In this document: piece by piece, positions 26,289 to 35,072 of the stretch
How positions within the stretch are numbered: the first letter of the stretch is position 1
Layout: the number at the start of each line of letters is the position of its first letter
Assembly: GCA_030425195.1 (NCBI GenBank)
Contig: JAUIAV010000007.1
Span: 172,829-236,828, forward strand
Direction: 5' to 3'
From: Gammaproteobacteria bacterium
Lineage (GTDB): Bacteria > Pseudomonadota > Gammaproteobacteria > Pseudomonadales > Azotimanducaceae
DNA length: 64,000 bases
The notes under the pieces: model-generated
Told to the model about the DNA's origin: nothing
What the model saw: only the letters and a program-made list of their open reading frames with translations
The model's database searches: none
Program-made: the position numbers and the translations under genes

Positions 26289-27593
26289 GTGACTGAAGCC
26301 GCGAAGACCGGCATGTTCTCTTCCCTGTCCTTCCGTGACTTCCGGCTGCTCTGGTTCGGCAACGTGGCCGCCACATTCGCCATGCAGATGCAGATGGTTG
26401 CCCGGGGCTGGCTGATCTACGACATGACCGCCTCGCCCATGGCGCTCACCTGGGTCATGCTTTCGTTCATGCTGCCGTCCGTGGTGTTTTCTCTGGCCGG
26501 CGGTGTCATCGCCGACCGGCTCAGAAAGCGGTCGATCATGATCGTCTCCGGGATCATGAACACCATCGCCACGGCAGCGCTGGCTGCCATCGTCTACTCC
26601 GGCGAGGTCACTTTCTGGCACTTCATCTACTTCGGTGTGTTCAATGGCACCGTGCTGGCGCTGTCCATGCCGGCCCGGGCATCCGTGACCCCGGAGATCG
26701 TCGGCCGGGACCAGGTCGTCAACGCCATGGCACTGCAATCCGCCACCTTCAATCTGTCCCGCATCGTCGGGCCTACCCTCGCCGGCGGGCTGATCGCACT
26801 GTTCGCCGCCGGTGACACCAGCTCCGCGGAGGGCGTGGGCATCGTGATCTTCCACGTGGCCCTGCTCTACCTGATCTCGGTGATCTGCACGGCACTCATT
26901 CACTACCAGGGAAATCCCCATCACCAGGGCGCGAGTCCGCTGGACGACGTGGTTGAAGGCTTCCGTTTCATGCGCAGTGAACGCATCGTTCTCGGGATGC
27001 TGGTGATGGGCTTCGTACCCATGACCTTCGGATTCTCGGTCACCTTTCTCATGCCTGCGTTCAACGCGGACATCATTCACGGCGGCCCCGATACGCTGGG
27101 CCTTCTGATGACGGCGGCGGGTGCAGGCGCGCTCGGAGGATCACTGCTCCTCGCGAGAGCCGGCGACATCGGCAGCAAAGGCCGGGTGATGTTCTACGCC
27201 GGCTTTCTCTGGGCCATCTTCGTCGGCGCCTTCGCTCTGTCCGGAAATCTGCTGGCCGCCATGTTCTTCGGGGCGGTTTCCGGGCTGTTCGGAGCCGTCA
27301 TGGGATCTCTGAACATGAGCGTGATCCAGATCGCGCTGCCGGATCACATCCGCGGGCGGGTGATGGCCATCATGATGATGGCTCATGGCTTCATGCCCCT
27401 CGGGATCATCCCGATCAGCGCGGTGGCCGAAAACCAGGGTATCGATCTGGCACTGCTGCTGGCGGGCGTGCTCATGGCCGGCAGTCTCCTGCTTATACGG
27501 TTGTGGATTCCGGAGCTCGCGCGCATAGACCGGGGTCACGAGGCACCATCGGATACCGGAACGCACGCCGGCGAACCGGAATCCGCCGCCTGA
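26289..27593 (+). CDS. MFS transporter, EntS/MFS_3-like exporter
   Basis: A 434-residue 12-helix carrier. MFSSLSFRDFRLLWFGNVAA, FAMQMQMVARGWLIYDMTAS and GGVIADRLRKRSIMI match the MFS_3 group that includes the enterobactin exporter EntS and macrolide exporters. The substrate is unknown. The GTG at 26289 follows GGAG; an in-frame ATG eight codons later (26313) is the alternative. The epimerase gene begins 10 nt after the stop, so the two and the following HAD gene probably form an operon. Confidence 0.84.
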   Translation: MTEAAKTGMFSSLSFRDFRLLWFGNVAATFAMQMQMVARGWLIYDMTASPMALTWVMLSFMLPSVVFSLAGGVIADRLRKRSIMIVSGIMNTIATAALAAIVYSGEVTFWHFIYFGVFNGTVLALSMPARASVTPEIVGRDQVVNAMALQSATFNLSRIVGPTLAGGLIALFAAGDTSSAEGVGIVIFHVALLYLISVICTALIHYQGNPHHQGASPLDDVVEGFRFMRSERIVLGMLVMGFVPMTFGFSVTFLMPAFNADIIHGGPDTLGLLMTAAGAGALGGSLLLARAGDIGSKGRVMFYAGFLWAIFVGAFALSGNLLAAMFFGAVSGLFGAVMGSLNMSVIQIALPDHIRGRVMAIMMMAHGFMPLGIIPISAVAENQGIDLALLLAGVLMAGSLLLIRLWIPELARIDRGHEAPSDTGTHAGEPESAA

Positions 27594-27603
27594 CGGCCTC
27601 CCC

Positions 27604-28590
27604 TTGAGCACACTCGTTACCGGCAGCTCGGGACATCTCGGCGAAGCGCTGATGCGGACCCTGCGCGGCGCGGGCGAGGCAGTGACCGGTCTGGACATCG
27701 CGCCCGGCGCCTGGACGGACCGCACCGGTGACATCGGCGACAGAGCGCTCGTCGAAGAGGTCATGACAGACGTTCGCACGGTCTTTCATACCGCCACCCT
27801 GCACAAGCCGCACGTTGCCACACACCCGAAGCAGGCATTCATCGATACGAACGTGTCCGGCACCCTGACCCTGCTGGAAGCTGCCGCGGCGGCCGGCGTC
27901 CGCCGATTCGTCTTCACCAGCACCACCAGCGTCTTCGGAGATGCCCTGCGCCCGCCACCGGGCACACCGGCTGCCTGGATCACGGAAGAGGTGGTGCCCA
28001 GGCCCAGAAACATCTACGGGGTGACCAAGACCGCCGCGGAAGATCTCTGTCTGCTGGTCCACAGGCAGCAGGGCCTCCCCTGCCTCATTCTGAGAACCTC
28101 GCGCTTTTTCCCGGAAGAGGACGACAGCCGCGAACGCCGGAGCGCGTTCGATGACGAGAACCTCAAGGCCAATGAGTTTCTCTACCGGCGTGTCGAGCTC
28201 CAGGACGTGGTGGCGGCCCATCTCTCGGCCCGGGATGCCGCCGAACGTATCGGCTTCGGCCGCTACATCATCAGTGCCACGTCACCGCTGCGGAAAGACG
28301 ACCTGGCGGACCTCAACCACCGCGCGCCGGAAGTGGTCGCGGGCCGCTGCCCCGGCTATGAGGACGTGTACCATCATCGCGGCTATCGGATGCTGGACCG
28401 GATCGACCGGGTGTACGTGAACGAAGCCGCCAGACGGGATCTCGGCTGGCAGCCCGCGTGGGACTTTCAGCGGGTGCTCGAACATCTGGCGCGGAATGAG
28501 CCCATCGTCAGCCCGCTCACTCTGGCCATCGGCAGCAAGGGCTATCACGACAGGGTCTTCGAGGATGGTCCGTTTCCGGTGGAGGACTGA
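27604..28590 (+). CDS. NAD-dependent epimerase/dehydratase family protein
   Basis: A 328-residue extended SDR. The Rossmann motif begins at once (LVTGSSGHLGEALMRTL), which supports the TTG start at 27604, although no ribosome site is evident. It continues with VFHTATLHKPHVATHPKQAF, the Ser in FTSTTSVFGD and YGVTKTAAE (Tyr-x3-Lys). It acts on a nucleotide sugar or a related substrate that cannot be specified. It is followed 3 nt later by a HAD phosphatase gene, which suggests tight coupling. Confidence 0.83.
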   Translation: MSTLVTGSSGHLGEALMRTLRGAGEAVTGLDIAPGAWTDRTGDIGDRALVEEVMTDVRTVFHTATLHKPHVATHPKQAFIDTNVSGTLTLLEAAAAAGVRRFVFTSTTSVFGDALRPPPGTPAAWITEEVVPRPRNIYGVTKTAAEDLCLLVHRQQGLPCLILRTSRFFPEEDDSRERRSAFDDENLKANEFLYRRVELQDVVAAHLSARDAAERIGFGRYIISATSPLRKDDLADLNHRAPEVVAGRCPGYEDVYHHRGYRMLDRIDRVYVNEAARRDLGWQPAWDFQRVLEHLARNEPIVSPLTLAIGSKGYHDRVFEDGPFPVED

Positions 28591-28593
28591 TCC

Positions 28594-29385
28594 TTGCGCG
28601 CGCTGATCTTCGATCTGGACGGCACCCTGCTCGACCGCTCCCGACGGGTCAGTCCAGCCAACCTGAGAGCCCTGCTGCGTGCGCACGATGCCGGTTTCCA
28701 GCTGGTCATCGCCACATCCCGGCCCATCCGCAGCATCCGCCGTTTTGTCCCCGCGGCCCTGATCGATCGAGCCCTCACCATCAGCCTGAACGGCGCGGCG
28801 GTCTTCGAGCCGGGCAGTCGACGCGCCCGCCTGGTCGCCCCCATCGCAGACGAGATAGAACCACTGATCGACGCCATGACGGCAACGGGCGAATCGATCC
28901 GATTTTCGGTCGAAACCGATGGTCATCGGTTCGCCTCCAGCGAAACGCTGGATCCGGAGACCCTCCGGGACTACCACCATGCCACCCCCGACATGGTGGT
29001 TCCTCTGGAAGTACTCGACCCGGAACGTACCACCAAGGTCGCCGTCGACGGCATCGGCCGTCCGATCCCGAAAATTCTGGCCCTGGCCGATGCATTCGAA
29101 ACGCTCAGGTTCATCCCGGCAGATGACCACACCTTCGCGAATGTGGTTTCCAGCCGGGTAGACAAGTCCCTGACGCTGGTGGATTGCGCTGCTGCAGCCG
29201 GCATCGATCTGACCCAGTCCATCGCGTTCGGGGATGACCTTCCGGATATGGATCTGTTCCGTCACGTCGGTCGCTCGGTCGCCATGGCGAACGCCAGAGG
29301 GGAAGTGAAACGTCTGGCCGGCGAGGAAATCGGCGACTGTGACACCGACACCATCGCGGACTTCATCCGCGGTCTTCTCTCCTGA
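28594..29385 (+). CDS. Cof-type HAD-IIB phosphatase
   Basis: A 263-residue HAD-IIB hydrolase. Motif I is IFDLDGTLLDRSRR, motif II is VIATSRPIRS, the lysine lies in SRVDKSLTLVDC, and motif IV is IAFGDDLPDMDLFRHVG. It starts with TTG 3 nt after the epimerase stop. Such phosphatases act on sugar phosphates or phosphorylated cofactors. It is the second HAD-IIB enzyme within 4 kb of gpgS but lacks the SSKT hallmark, so it is probably not a second glucosylglycerate phosphatase. Confidence 0.84.
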   Translation: MRALIFDLDGTLLDRSRRVSPANLRALLRAHDAGFQLVIATSRPIRSIRRFVPAALIDRALTISLNGAAVFEPGSRRARLVAPIADEIEPLIDAMTATGESIRFSVETDGHRFASSETLDPETLRDYHHATPDMVVPLEVLDPERTTKVAVDGIGRPIPKILALADAFETLRFIPADDHTFANVVSSRVDKSLTLVDCAAAAGIDLTQSIAFGDDLPDMDLFRHVGRSVAMANARGEVKRLAGEEIGDCDTDTIADFIRGLLS

Positions 29386-29452
29386 CACGCGCGCCTTTGA
29401 TTTTCAGCGGCGCTCGGCTACCGTGGAGGTGGGTCCAACCAGGGGGAGAAGC

Positions 29453-30577
29453 ATGCGCCGCGGGATCAATCCGACAGCAACGCTGTGCGTCTGGCTCGCG
29501 CTGACGGCGGTCACCGCCTGCAGTGAACGTGCAGCAACGCCGCCGGAGAGCGCCGCCGCGCCGGCTGAGACACCCACGGCCGAACCGGCGCTGAGCGAGG
29601 AGCAGAAGCTCCTTCCGGGGGTCGAGTTTCTGACCATCGAGAGCAACGGTATCCGGATGCGCGTGGCCAGCATGGGCGAGGGTCCCGCGGTTCTGTTGGC
29701 ACACGGCTGGCCGGAATCCTGGTACTCCTGGCGGCATCAGCTGAGAGCACTCGCGGATGCCGGATATCGGGCCCTCGCACCGGATATGCGCGGCTACGGC
29801 GAAACGGATGCGCCCCAGGACGTGAGCAGCTACAACCAGGTCAATCTGGCCGCGGACATGGTGGGGATCCTGGATGCGCTCGGTATCGACCAGGCAACCA
29901 TGGTCGGCCATGACTGGGGATCCCCCGTGGCCGCCAACACGGTGCTCCTGTACCCCGAACGCTTCAATGGTCTCGTGCTCATGAGTGTGCCGCATGGGGG
30001 ACGCGGCCCCGCGTCGCCCATGGCGGCCATGCGGGAGAGGACGGGCGACAACTTCTTCTACATGCTCTATCACAACGAGCCGGACGGCGTGGCAGAGAAG
30101 GAGTACGATGCCGATCCGCGCGAGTTCCTCCGTCGTATCTACCAGAGCCCGGACTCGCCGCGGGAACCGCCCGAGGTCACCGATCCGAAACGGGCGGCCG
30201 GCGGCTGGATGCCGCGCATCGGCCGTCCGCTGGGTCTGCCGGACTGGCTGACCGAAGCGGATCTCGACTACTACGCGGGTCAGTTCGAAAAGACCGGGTT
30301 CCGCGGCGGTGTGAACTATTACCGGAACTTCGATCTGTCCTGGGAGCTGACCGCGGATCTGGCCGGGGTGGCCGTTCCGGTGCCGACCCTGTTCATTGCA
30401 GGCGCCTCGGACATGGTGATCGGCGGGGCCGATGAGGCGCAACTGCGCGCGATGATGGCCGCCAGTGTGCCCGAGCTCACTGACGTGGTGCTGCTGCCCG
30501 GCATCGGCCACTGGGTCCAGCAGGAGGCGCCGGGGCCCGTCAATGCGGCCCTGATCGGCTTCCTGGAGGCGCTCTGA
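29453..30577 (+). CDS. Epoxide-hydrolase-like alpha/beta hydrolase lipoprotein
   Basis: A 374-residue protein with a lipoprotein signal (WLALTAVTAC before SERAATPP) and a Pro/Ala/Glu-rich linker. The hydrolase domain has the oxyanion HGWPESWYSWRHQL, DMRGYGETDAP, the nucleophile elbow MVGHDWGSPVAAN (Asp, as in epoxide hydrolases and dehalogenases) and IGHWVQQEAP for the catalytic His. It should act in the envelope on an epoxide or related substrate. GGGGGAGAAGC precedes the ATG. Membrane anchoring is unusual for this normally cytoplasmic family. Confidence 0.84.
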   Translation: MRRGINPTATLCVWLALTAVTACSERAATPPESAAAPAETPTAEPALSEEQKLLPGVEFLTIESNGIRMRVASMGEGPAVLLAHGWPESWYSWRHQLRALADAGYRALAPDMRGYGETDAPQDVSSYNQVNLAADMVGILDALGIDQATMVGHDWGSPVAANTVLLYPERFNGLVLMSVPHGGRGPASPMAAMRERTGDNFFYMLYHNEPDGVAEKEYDADPREFLRRIYQSPDSPREPPEVTDPKRAAGGWMPRIGRPLGLPDWLTEADLDYYAGQFEKTGFRGGVNYYRNFDLSWELTADLAGVAVPVPTLFIAGASDMVIGGADEAQLRAMMAASVPELTDVVLLPGIGHWVQQEAPGPVNAALIGFLEAL

Positions 30578-30583
30578 CCCGGT

Positions 30584-30605
30584 AACTGTGCAATTCTGCA
30601 CAGTT
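30584..30605. terminator. Perfect inverted repeat, terminator or operator
   Basis: AACTGTGCA and TGCACAGTT are perfect 9-bp arms around ATTC, 6 nt after the epoxide-hydrolase-like stop. The stem has moderate GC and no following T-run, so it may instead be a protein-binding site for the downstream pentapeptide gene. Confidence 0.45.
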
Positions 30606-30725
30606 TCCCGCCGGATCCGGCGATGAACGGCCGTTATCCGGGTAAATACCACGCTGAGCACAACGGTCAGACCAACGGAGCGGCTCCATTCTGACGCCAC
30701 TGAATTGAGATGTGGGGTCTGAACC

Positions 30726-31430
30726 ATGCAGTCTTTCGATACCGTAGAGCGCTTCGCCGTCCTCCTGCTCGTCGCAGGGATGGGCATGTTCATCTGGGGC
30801 TGGTCCCTGAACCCACCGGCCGGGCTCATCGAGGCGGTCACGGGCGCTTACACGGACTGGAGCCCGGGACTCGTTGTAGACGGCCTCCTGCTCCTGGTGA
30901 TCAACCGGGTGCTGCGCAACAACGAGCGCAGCCGGATCCTCGGCCAGGTGGGCAGCCTCTCAAACGAGTTCGCCCTGGACGCGGTCCGCCGCTGCCAGGA
31001 GGAAGGCTGGACAGAGAGCGGTGCCATGGCAGGGCGCGACTACAGTAAGGCGCGGCTCAGCCGGGCGGATCTACCGGGTGCCGTGCTGAACCGGTCGAAG
31101 TTCCGCTTCGCTGATCTCCATCACGCAGATCTGATGCACGCCGATCTGCGCGGTACGGACTTCACGGGAGCCAACCTGACCGGTGCGGATCTGCGCTGGG
31201 CAGATCTGCGCGGGGCCAAGCTCTGCTGGGCGGATCTCACGGGTGCGGAGATCGATGGTGCGCGCCTAGACGGCGTAGATGCGGCTTCTGCAACCGCACC
31301 ATCGGGATTTCGCCGAGCTGAGAGGCGCTGTCGTAGGTGGATACCTCTCTCCGACACAGCTCAAGCTGCTGAAGGAGAGCTTCGAGTTGCTCATGGCGGA
31401 TGGCACCCAGGTAGTGACGGATTTCTATGA
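30726..31430 (+). CDS. Membrane-anchored pentapeptide repeat protein
   Basis: A 234-residue protein with two hydrophobic N-terminal segments (about residues 11-27 and 46-62), a linker, and then pentapeptide repeats from about residue 105 to 180. The repeats run FADLHHADLMHADLRGTDF, TGANLTGADLRWADLRGAKL, and CWADLTGAEIDGARLDGV. They form a right-handed square helix and usually mediate protein contact. The last 45 residues (after DAASATAPSG) are arginine-rich and unlike the repeats. That tail overlaps the globin gene in another frame, so the true C-terminus may differ. Confidence 0.75.
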   Translation: MQSFDTVERFAVLLLVAGMGMFIWGWSLNPPAGLIEAVTGAYTDWSPGLVVDGLLLLVINRVLRNNERSRILGQVGSLSNEFALDAVRRCQEEGWTESGAMAGRDYSKARLSRADLPGAVLNRSKFRFADLHHADLMHADLRGTDFTGANLTGADLRWADLRGAKLCWADLTGAEIDGARLDGVDAASATAPSGFRRAERRCRRWIPLSDTAQAAEGELRVAHGGWHPGSDGFL

Positions 31431-31824
31431 CCGGCTGTTCACGGTCGCACCGCAGCTGCAGAGCCTGTTCAGCACGAGCATGGAGCGCCAGGTACGGAAG
31501 TTTCTCCAGAGCCTGCACCTGATCGTCTCCAGCCTGGCCTCGACGGAGAAGGCCGTGCCGATGCTGCAGCGACTGGGGGATCGGCACCGGGGCTACGGGG
31601 TGGAACCCGGTCACTATCCGCTGGTGGGCGGGGTCCTGATCGACACGCTGGAATCCGCGCTTGGAGATGCATTCACTCCGGAAGCCCGGGAAGCCTGGTC
31701 CGGTGCTTTTCAGCAGATCGCCGCGATCATGAGTGCGGGTCCGGACGTCGAACCCGAAGCCGCCAGGAGCAGTCAGAACGCCGCGGACGGGTACCCGGCG
31801 CTCTCCCACGGTGCTGCCCGCTGA
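31279..31824 (+). CDS. Single-domain globin (Vgb/flavohemoglobin type)
   Basis: A 181-residue frame whose core from YLSPTQLKLLKESFELL is a bacterial haemoglobin domain. Tyr50 (FYDRLF) fits B10, Gln71 (MERQVRKF) fits E7 and His103 in GDRHRGYGVEPGHYPLVGG is the proximal haem ligand. There is no FAD/NAD domain, so it would bind O2 or NO rather than act as a full flavohemoglobin. The only ATG, at 31279, directly follows TAG in its frame, lacks a ribosome site and overlaps the pentapeptide gene by 152 nt. The two may be one frameshifted fusion or coupled genes. Confidence 0.75.
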   Translation: MRLLQPHHRDFAELRGAVVGGYLSPTQLKLLKESFELLMADGTQVVTDFYDRLFTVAPQLQSLFSTSMERQVRKFLQSLHLIVSSLASTEKAVPMLQRLGDRHRGYGVEPGHYPLVGGVLIDTLESALGDAFTPEAREAWSGAFQQIAAIMSAGPDVEPEAARSSQNAADGYPALSHGAAR

Positions 31825-31901
31825 ACCGTTCGGGGCATCTCTTAGTCCGCGCGGCCGGATCGGTTAGGATGCCGGTCTCAGACACTCCGGACCGAAAAGA
31901 G

Positions 31902-32603
31902 ATGCCCCTCGAGCTCAACGACAGAGAAGCGCGTGTGATCGGTTGCCTGATGGAAAAATCCGTCATCACGCCGGACCAGTACCCGATGACGCTGAATGGC
32001 CTCACCAATGCCTGCAATCAGAAATCCTCCCGCGAGCCGGTGATGAACCTGGAGCCCGGACAGGTGCTGGCCACACTCAGGGGGCTGCAGGACAAGCACC
32101 TGGTCCGGGTGGAGGAGAACTTCCGGACTCAGGTGGAGAAATTCAGCCACCGGCTGTGCAATACCCCGTTTTCGGACTTCCAGTTCGATCCCGCCCAGTT
32201 CGCCGTCATGACCGTGCTGCTGCTGCGCGGCCCCCGCACACCGGGGGAGCTGAAGGCCAACGTCGGCCGCCTGCATACGTTCGCCGACAATGACGAGGTG
32301 CAGGAAACGCTGGATACGCTCATCGACCGGGAAGGCGGCCCGGTAGTTGCCCGGCTGCCACGCACCCCCGGACGGCGGGATCACGAGTATGCGCATCTGC
32401 TCTCGGGTGACGTTCCGGCGGCGTCGGCATCCCCGGCCCGGGAGGCCGCCGAACCCCCAGCGGCATCCGCAAAGCCGGCGACGCCCGGAACAGGCGATCC
32501 GGCTCTGAACGAAAGGGTGGCGTCACTGGAGGCCGAAGTGGCAGAACTGAAAGCCCAGCTTGCCACCCTGACATCCGAGCTCGGTCTGGACCAGGCTCCC
32601 TAG
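31902..32603 (+). CDS. yceH: YceH family protein (DUF480)
   Basis: A 233-residue protein. The N-terminal 170 residues match the YceH/DUF480 double winged-helix family: LNDREARVIGCLMEKSVITP, MTLNGLTNACNQKSSREPVM, KFSHRLCNTPFSDF, and LLRGPRTPGELKANVGRLHT. After an Ala/Pro-rich linker the last 30 residues form a short coiled coil (LNERVASLEAEVAELKAQLA). The function of the family is not established. It is widespread in gammaproteobacteria, which supports the taxonomic guess. AAAGAG precedes the ATG. It is convergent with the Eis-like gene (4-nt overlap). Confidence 0.92.
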   Translation: MPLELNDREARVIGCLMEKSVITPDQYPMTLNGLTNACNQKSSREPVMNLEPGQVLATLRGLQDKHLVRVEENFRTQVEKFSHRLCNTPFSDFQFDPAQFAVMTVLLLRGPRTPGELKANVGRLHTFADNDEVQETLDTLIDREGGPVVARLPRTPGRRDHEYAHLLSGDVPAASASPAREAAEPPAASAKPATPGTGDPALNERVASLEAEVAELKAQLATLTSELGLDQAP

Positions 32604-33829
32604 AACATGTTCGGGCAGTGTGGCCGTCGCCGGGTCGAGAACAGGGCATCCAGCACCGCTTCCCGGCCCGGGTCCGGCACCGCAATCCTGCCCATGCGTG
32701 CCAGATCGCTCGGTCGGCTGTGACCGGACAGGAGCGATGCAAGACCGTCCGGTTTCACCGCCAGATCCGGGCTGGCGCTGGCACCGAGTTTTTCCACGGC
32801 CGCCGTGCCATCGTCCACCGTGAGCCGGTAGCAGCCGTTGTTCCACGGACAGAGCCCGTCGTCGACCACTTCGATGACCGCCTCGCCCTCCAGGTCGTAT
32901 CCACGCCCGGCAAGCGCAGTCGCCGCATCCACCACCCGCATCCAGACCCCGTCCCAGGTCTTCCGCCGCAGCATGCGCGGCTCGAGCAGCAGGCCCGGCG
33001 CCGGATCGTCCTCCGCGACGTAGTCGAACCGAATGGTCTGTACCAGATCATGGCTGCCCAGGTAGTGCCACAGGCCCCGGTAGGCGGAAATGTCCAGCCA
33101 GACGAAATCGAACACCTGCAGGATCTGCGAAGACTCCGGAAACAGCGCCGGGTCGAAACGCGTTCTGTACAGACAGTAGCCACGGGCCTCGCCGCCGGGA
33201 TCGAAGTACACGGCAATCCAGGTATGCTGGCCGTCGCTCCGTTTCAGCATGAGATTCCAGAAGAGTTCTCCCCGGCGCAGCAGGCCGTTGCCCGGTTGCG
33301 CGAAGCGCTCGTAGACGGATTCGAGCAGCGGCAGTGCCTCGTCTTTCGGCAGCAGCCGGACTTCACCTTCCGGACGTTCCCCGAACTGAAACTCCAGAAA
33401 CCGCAGCGGTATCTCGTAGCTCACCTGCGTGGTGGCAAGCCCATACCCGAAGCGCTGATAAATCGCGCCCATGGAGGCCCAGAGAACGGCGAGCGGGACG
33501 TCCCGGTCCCGGGCCCGCTGAAGCAGGCCCTCCATCAGCTGCCGGACCAGGCCCCGACGACGGTATCCGGGATCGCAGGACACCATGGTGACGCCGTCCG
33601 CCACCATCTCGCGGCCATTCATCCGCATCTGAAAATCGAAGGCGCCCGAAGAGGCCACCATCCGGGCACCCGCAAAGGCGCAGTAGGTCTGCTCAGGCTG
33701 AAGCGGATCCGGATCCGGCTCCGTCCCGGGCTCATCGTTGTTGGCGAAGGCGTAACCCGTCAGCCGCCTGAGCTCGGCCATCTCGTCCGCCCGGGCCGAC
33801 CGGATCTCGATATTGGCGCCGTCCGCCAT
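32600..33829 (-). CDS. Eis-like GNAT N-acetyltransferase with SCP2-type C-terminus
   Basis: A 409-residue protein. The N-terminal GNAT domain has the acetyl-CoA loop VSCDPGYRRRGLVRQLMEGLL and ASMGAIYQRFGYGLATTQVSYE, which is characteristic of the Eis (enhanced intracellular survival) family. The central domain and an SCP2-like C-terminal domain (VIEVVDDGLCPWNNGCYRL, LASLLSGHSRPSDLARMGRI) complete the Eis layout. Family members acetylate amines such as aminoglycosides or lysine. GGGAGAGGCG sets the start. Confidence 0.83.
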   Translation of the reverse strand: MADGANIEIRSARADEMAELRRLTGYAFANNDEPGTEPDPDPLQPEQTYCAFAGARMVASSGAFDFQMRMNGREMVADGVTMVSCDPGYRRRGLVRQLMEGLLQRARDRDVPLAVLWASMGAIYQRFGYGLATTQVSYEIPLRFLEFQFGERPEGEVRLLPKDEALPLLESVYERFAQPGNGLLRRGELFWNLMLKRSDGQHTWIAVYFDPGGEARGYCLYRTRFDPALFPESSQILQVFDFVWLDISAYRGLWHYLGSHDLVQTIRFDYVAEDDPAPGLLLEPRMLRRKTWDGVWMRVVDAATALAGRGYDLEGEAVIEVVDDGLCPWNNGCYRLTVDDGTAAVEKLGASASPDLAVKPDGLASLLSGHSRPSDLARMGRIAVPDPGREAVLDALFSTRRRPHCPNMF

Positions 33830-33965
33830 CGCCTCTCTCCCTGAATGAGCGAGCCACAGTGTACAGTAGGACTCTTCCGGGAGAGGGAGCCGGCACCGCC
33901 GCATCGCGCGACAGCGCGGGCAGTTCAATGACCCCTCTCATCAAACAGAGACAGGAGACATCACT

Positions 33966-34370
33966 GTGAGCCTAGAACTCGCCAAAGACTCAATCGACCT
34001 AGGCGTCGTGACACGCAATCCGGATGCCATGCTGGGTTTCTATCGGGATCTGCTCGGCCTGGACTATCAGGCCGAGACACCCATGCCCGGCGGCGGCAGC
34101 ATGCACCGGCTGCTGTGCGGGACGAGTCTCATCAAGCTGGTCACACCCGGCAATCTCTCGGACGTCGAAGCGCCGCCCGGCGGTCTGGCCGGTGCCAGCG
34201 GCTACCGGTACTGGACCATCAGTGTGAGCAACCTGGATGACCTGGCCGGACAGTGTGGCGATGCGGGTGTCCCCGTCCACATTCCACCCACGGAGATCCG
34301 TCCCGGGGTCCGGATAGCCATGGTGGAAGACCCGGACGGCAACTGGGTGGAATTCATCGAGAACGCCTGA
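33966..34370 (+). CDS. VOC superfamily protein
   Basis: A 134-residue vicinal-oxygen-chelate protein from GTG 33966, with ACAGGAGA upstream. It has SIDLGVVTRNPDAMLGFYRD, then LLGLDYQAETPMPGGGSMHRL, and the C-terminal MVEDPDGNWVEFIENA carrying the family's metal-binding Glu. The position normally taken by the first His is unclear (DLGVVTR), so it may not bind metal in the standard way. The substrate is unknown. It is convergent with an EthD-domain gene. Confidence 0.8.
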   Translation: MSLELAKDSIDLGVVTRNPDAMLGFYRDLLGLDYQAETPMPGGGSMHRLLCGTSLIKLVTPGNLSDVEAPPGGLAGASGYRYWTISVSNLDDLAGQCGDAGVPVHIPPTEIRPGVRIAMVEDPDGNWVEFIENA

Positions 34371-34413
34371 TCGTTGCGGGCAACGGTGGAGGGCAAGTCA
34401 ATCCTGATGCCGA

Positions 34414-34998
34414 TCAGCGTCCGTTCACAGGAAACCGCTGCTCGGTCACGATCAGCCGTCGGGGTGACCGCTTGAGATCCGCGAAACAGGCGACGTCCCG
34501 GGCGATCACCCCGGGTCCGTCATCGGTGGAATAGAACCGCTCTCGCAGATCTTCGAGGCTCTCGAACCCGCACAGCGCGAATCCGTCCAGCGGAAGCCCG
34601 GACAGATTCTCGACCACGCTCAACTGTGTGTAGTGGCTCATGTGGCCGTGATGCTCGAGCGCCAGGGGTCCGTGAACGTCCCGCCAGTGCGCGTCCGCAT
34701 CCTCGTGGCTCATTCCCTCTGCCCTGACCAGCGGGAACAGACCCAGCGCTGCCGCCGGACCCGGCTTCTTCAGCCGGCGGAGCACCAGATACACCCCCAC
34801 GTCGCCCACTTCGTGAACGGCTGCCGGCTGGTCCGTCACCACCGTGATCAGTCCCCGGAACGGCAGGTGGTTCGGATCCGGCCGGTCGTCCGCATACAGG
34901 CACCCGCCGATCCGTTCGACCAGCGCGCGGGCCGCCTCCAGACGGGTGGTGGCCGCTGCGAGCTCGAGCACCCCGTCCTCGAGTCCCCGTTTCTCCAA
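34414..34998 (-). CDS. EthD-domain (dimeric alpha/beta barrel) protein
   Basis: A 194-residue protein from TTG 34998, preceded by a clear GGGAGAGGAG. The central part GLFPLVRAEGMSHEDADAHWRDVHGPLALEH is the EthD pattern (HWRDVHGPL), followed by HMSHYTQLSVVENLSGL. A second, weaker repeat seems to begin near the end (FALCGFESLEDLRERF). Such barrels act as decarboxylases or hydrolases in degradation pathways or as accessory proteins. It is divergent from the small selenoprotein, with 74 nt between starts. Confidence 0.78.
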   Translation of the reverse strand: MEKRGLEDGVLELAAATTRLEAARALVERIGGCLYADDRPDPNHLPFRGLITVVTDQPAAVHEVGDVGVYLVLRRLKKPGPAAALGLFPLVRAEGMSHEDADAHWRDVHGPLALEHHGHMSHYTQLSVVENLSGLPLDGFALCGFESLEDLRERFYSTDDGPGVIARDVACFADLKRSPRRLIVTEQRFPVNGR

Positions 34999-35072
34999 CG
35001 CTCCTCTCCCTGTGTGGCATTCAACCGTCCATGAGACTACCCTCTCCCGCTGCTACCCGTAAGACCCAGCGC

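Noticed and set aside
28594..29385. Second glucosylglycerate-3-phosphate phosphatase
   Set aside because: It lacks the SSKT motif and the RGFSDM segment of the MpgP/GpgP family and looks like a generic Cof-type HAD.
30584..30605. LexA (SOS) box
   Set aside because: The palindrome gives CTG-N12-CAG, not the CTG-N10-CAG spacing, and the neighbours are not SOS genes.
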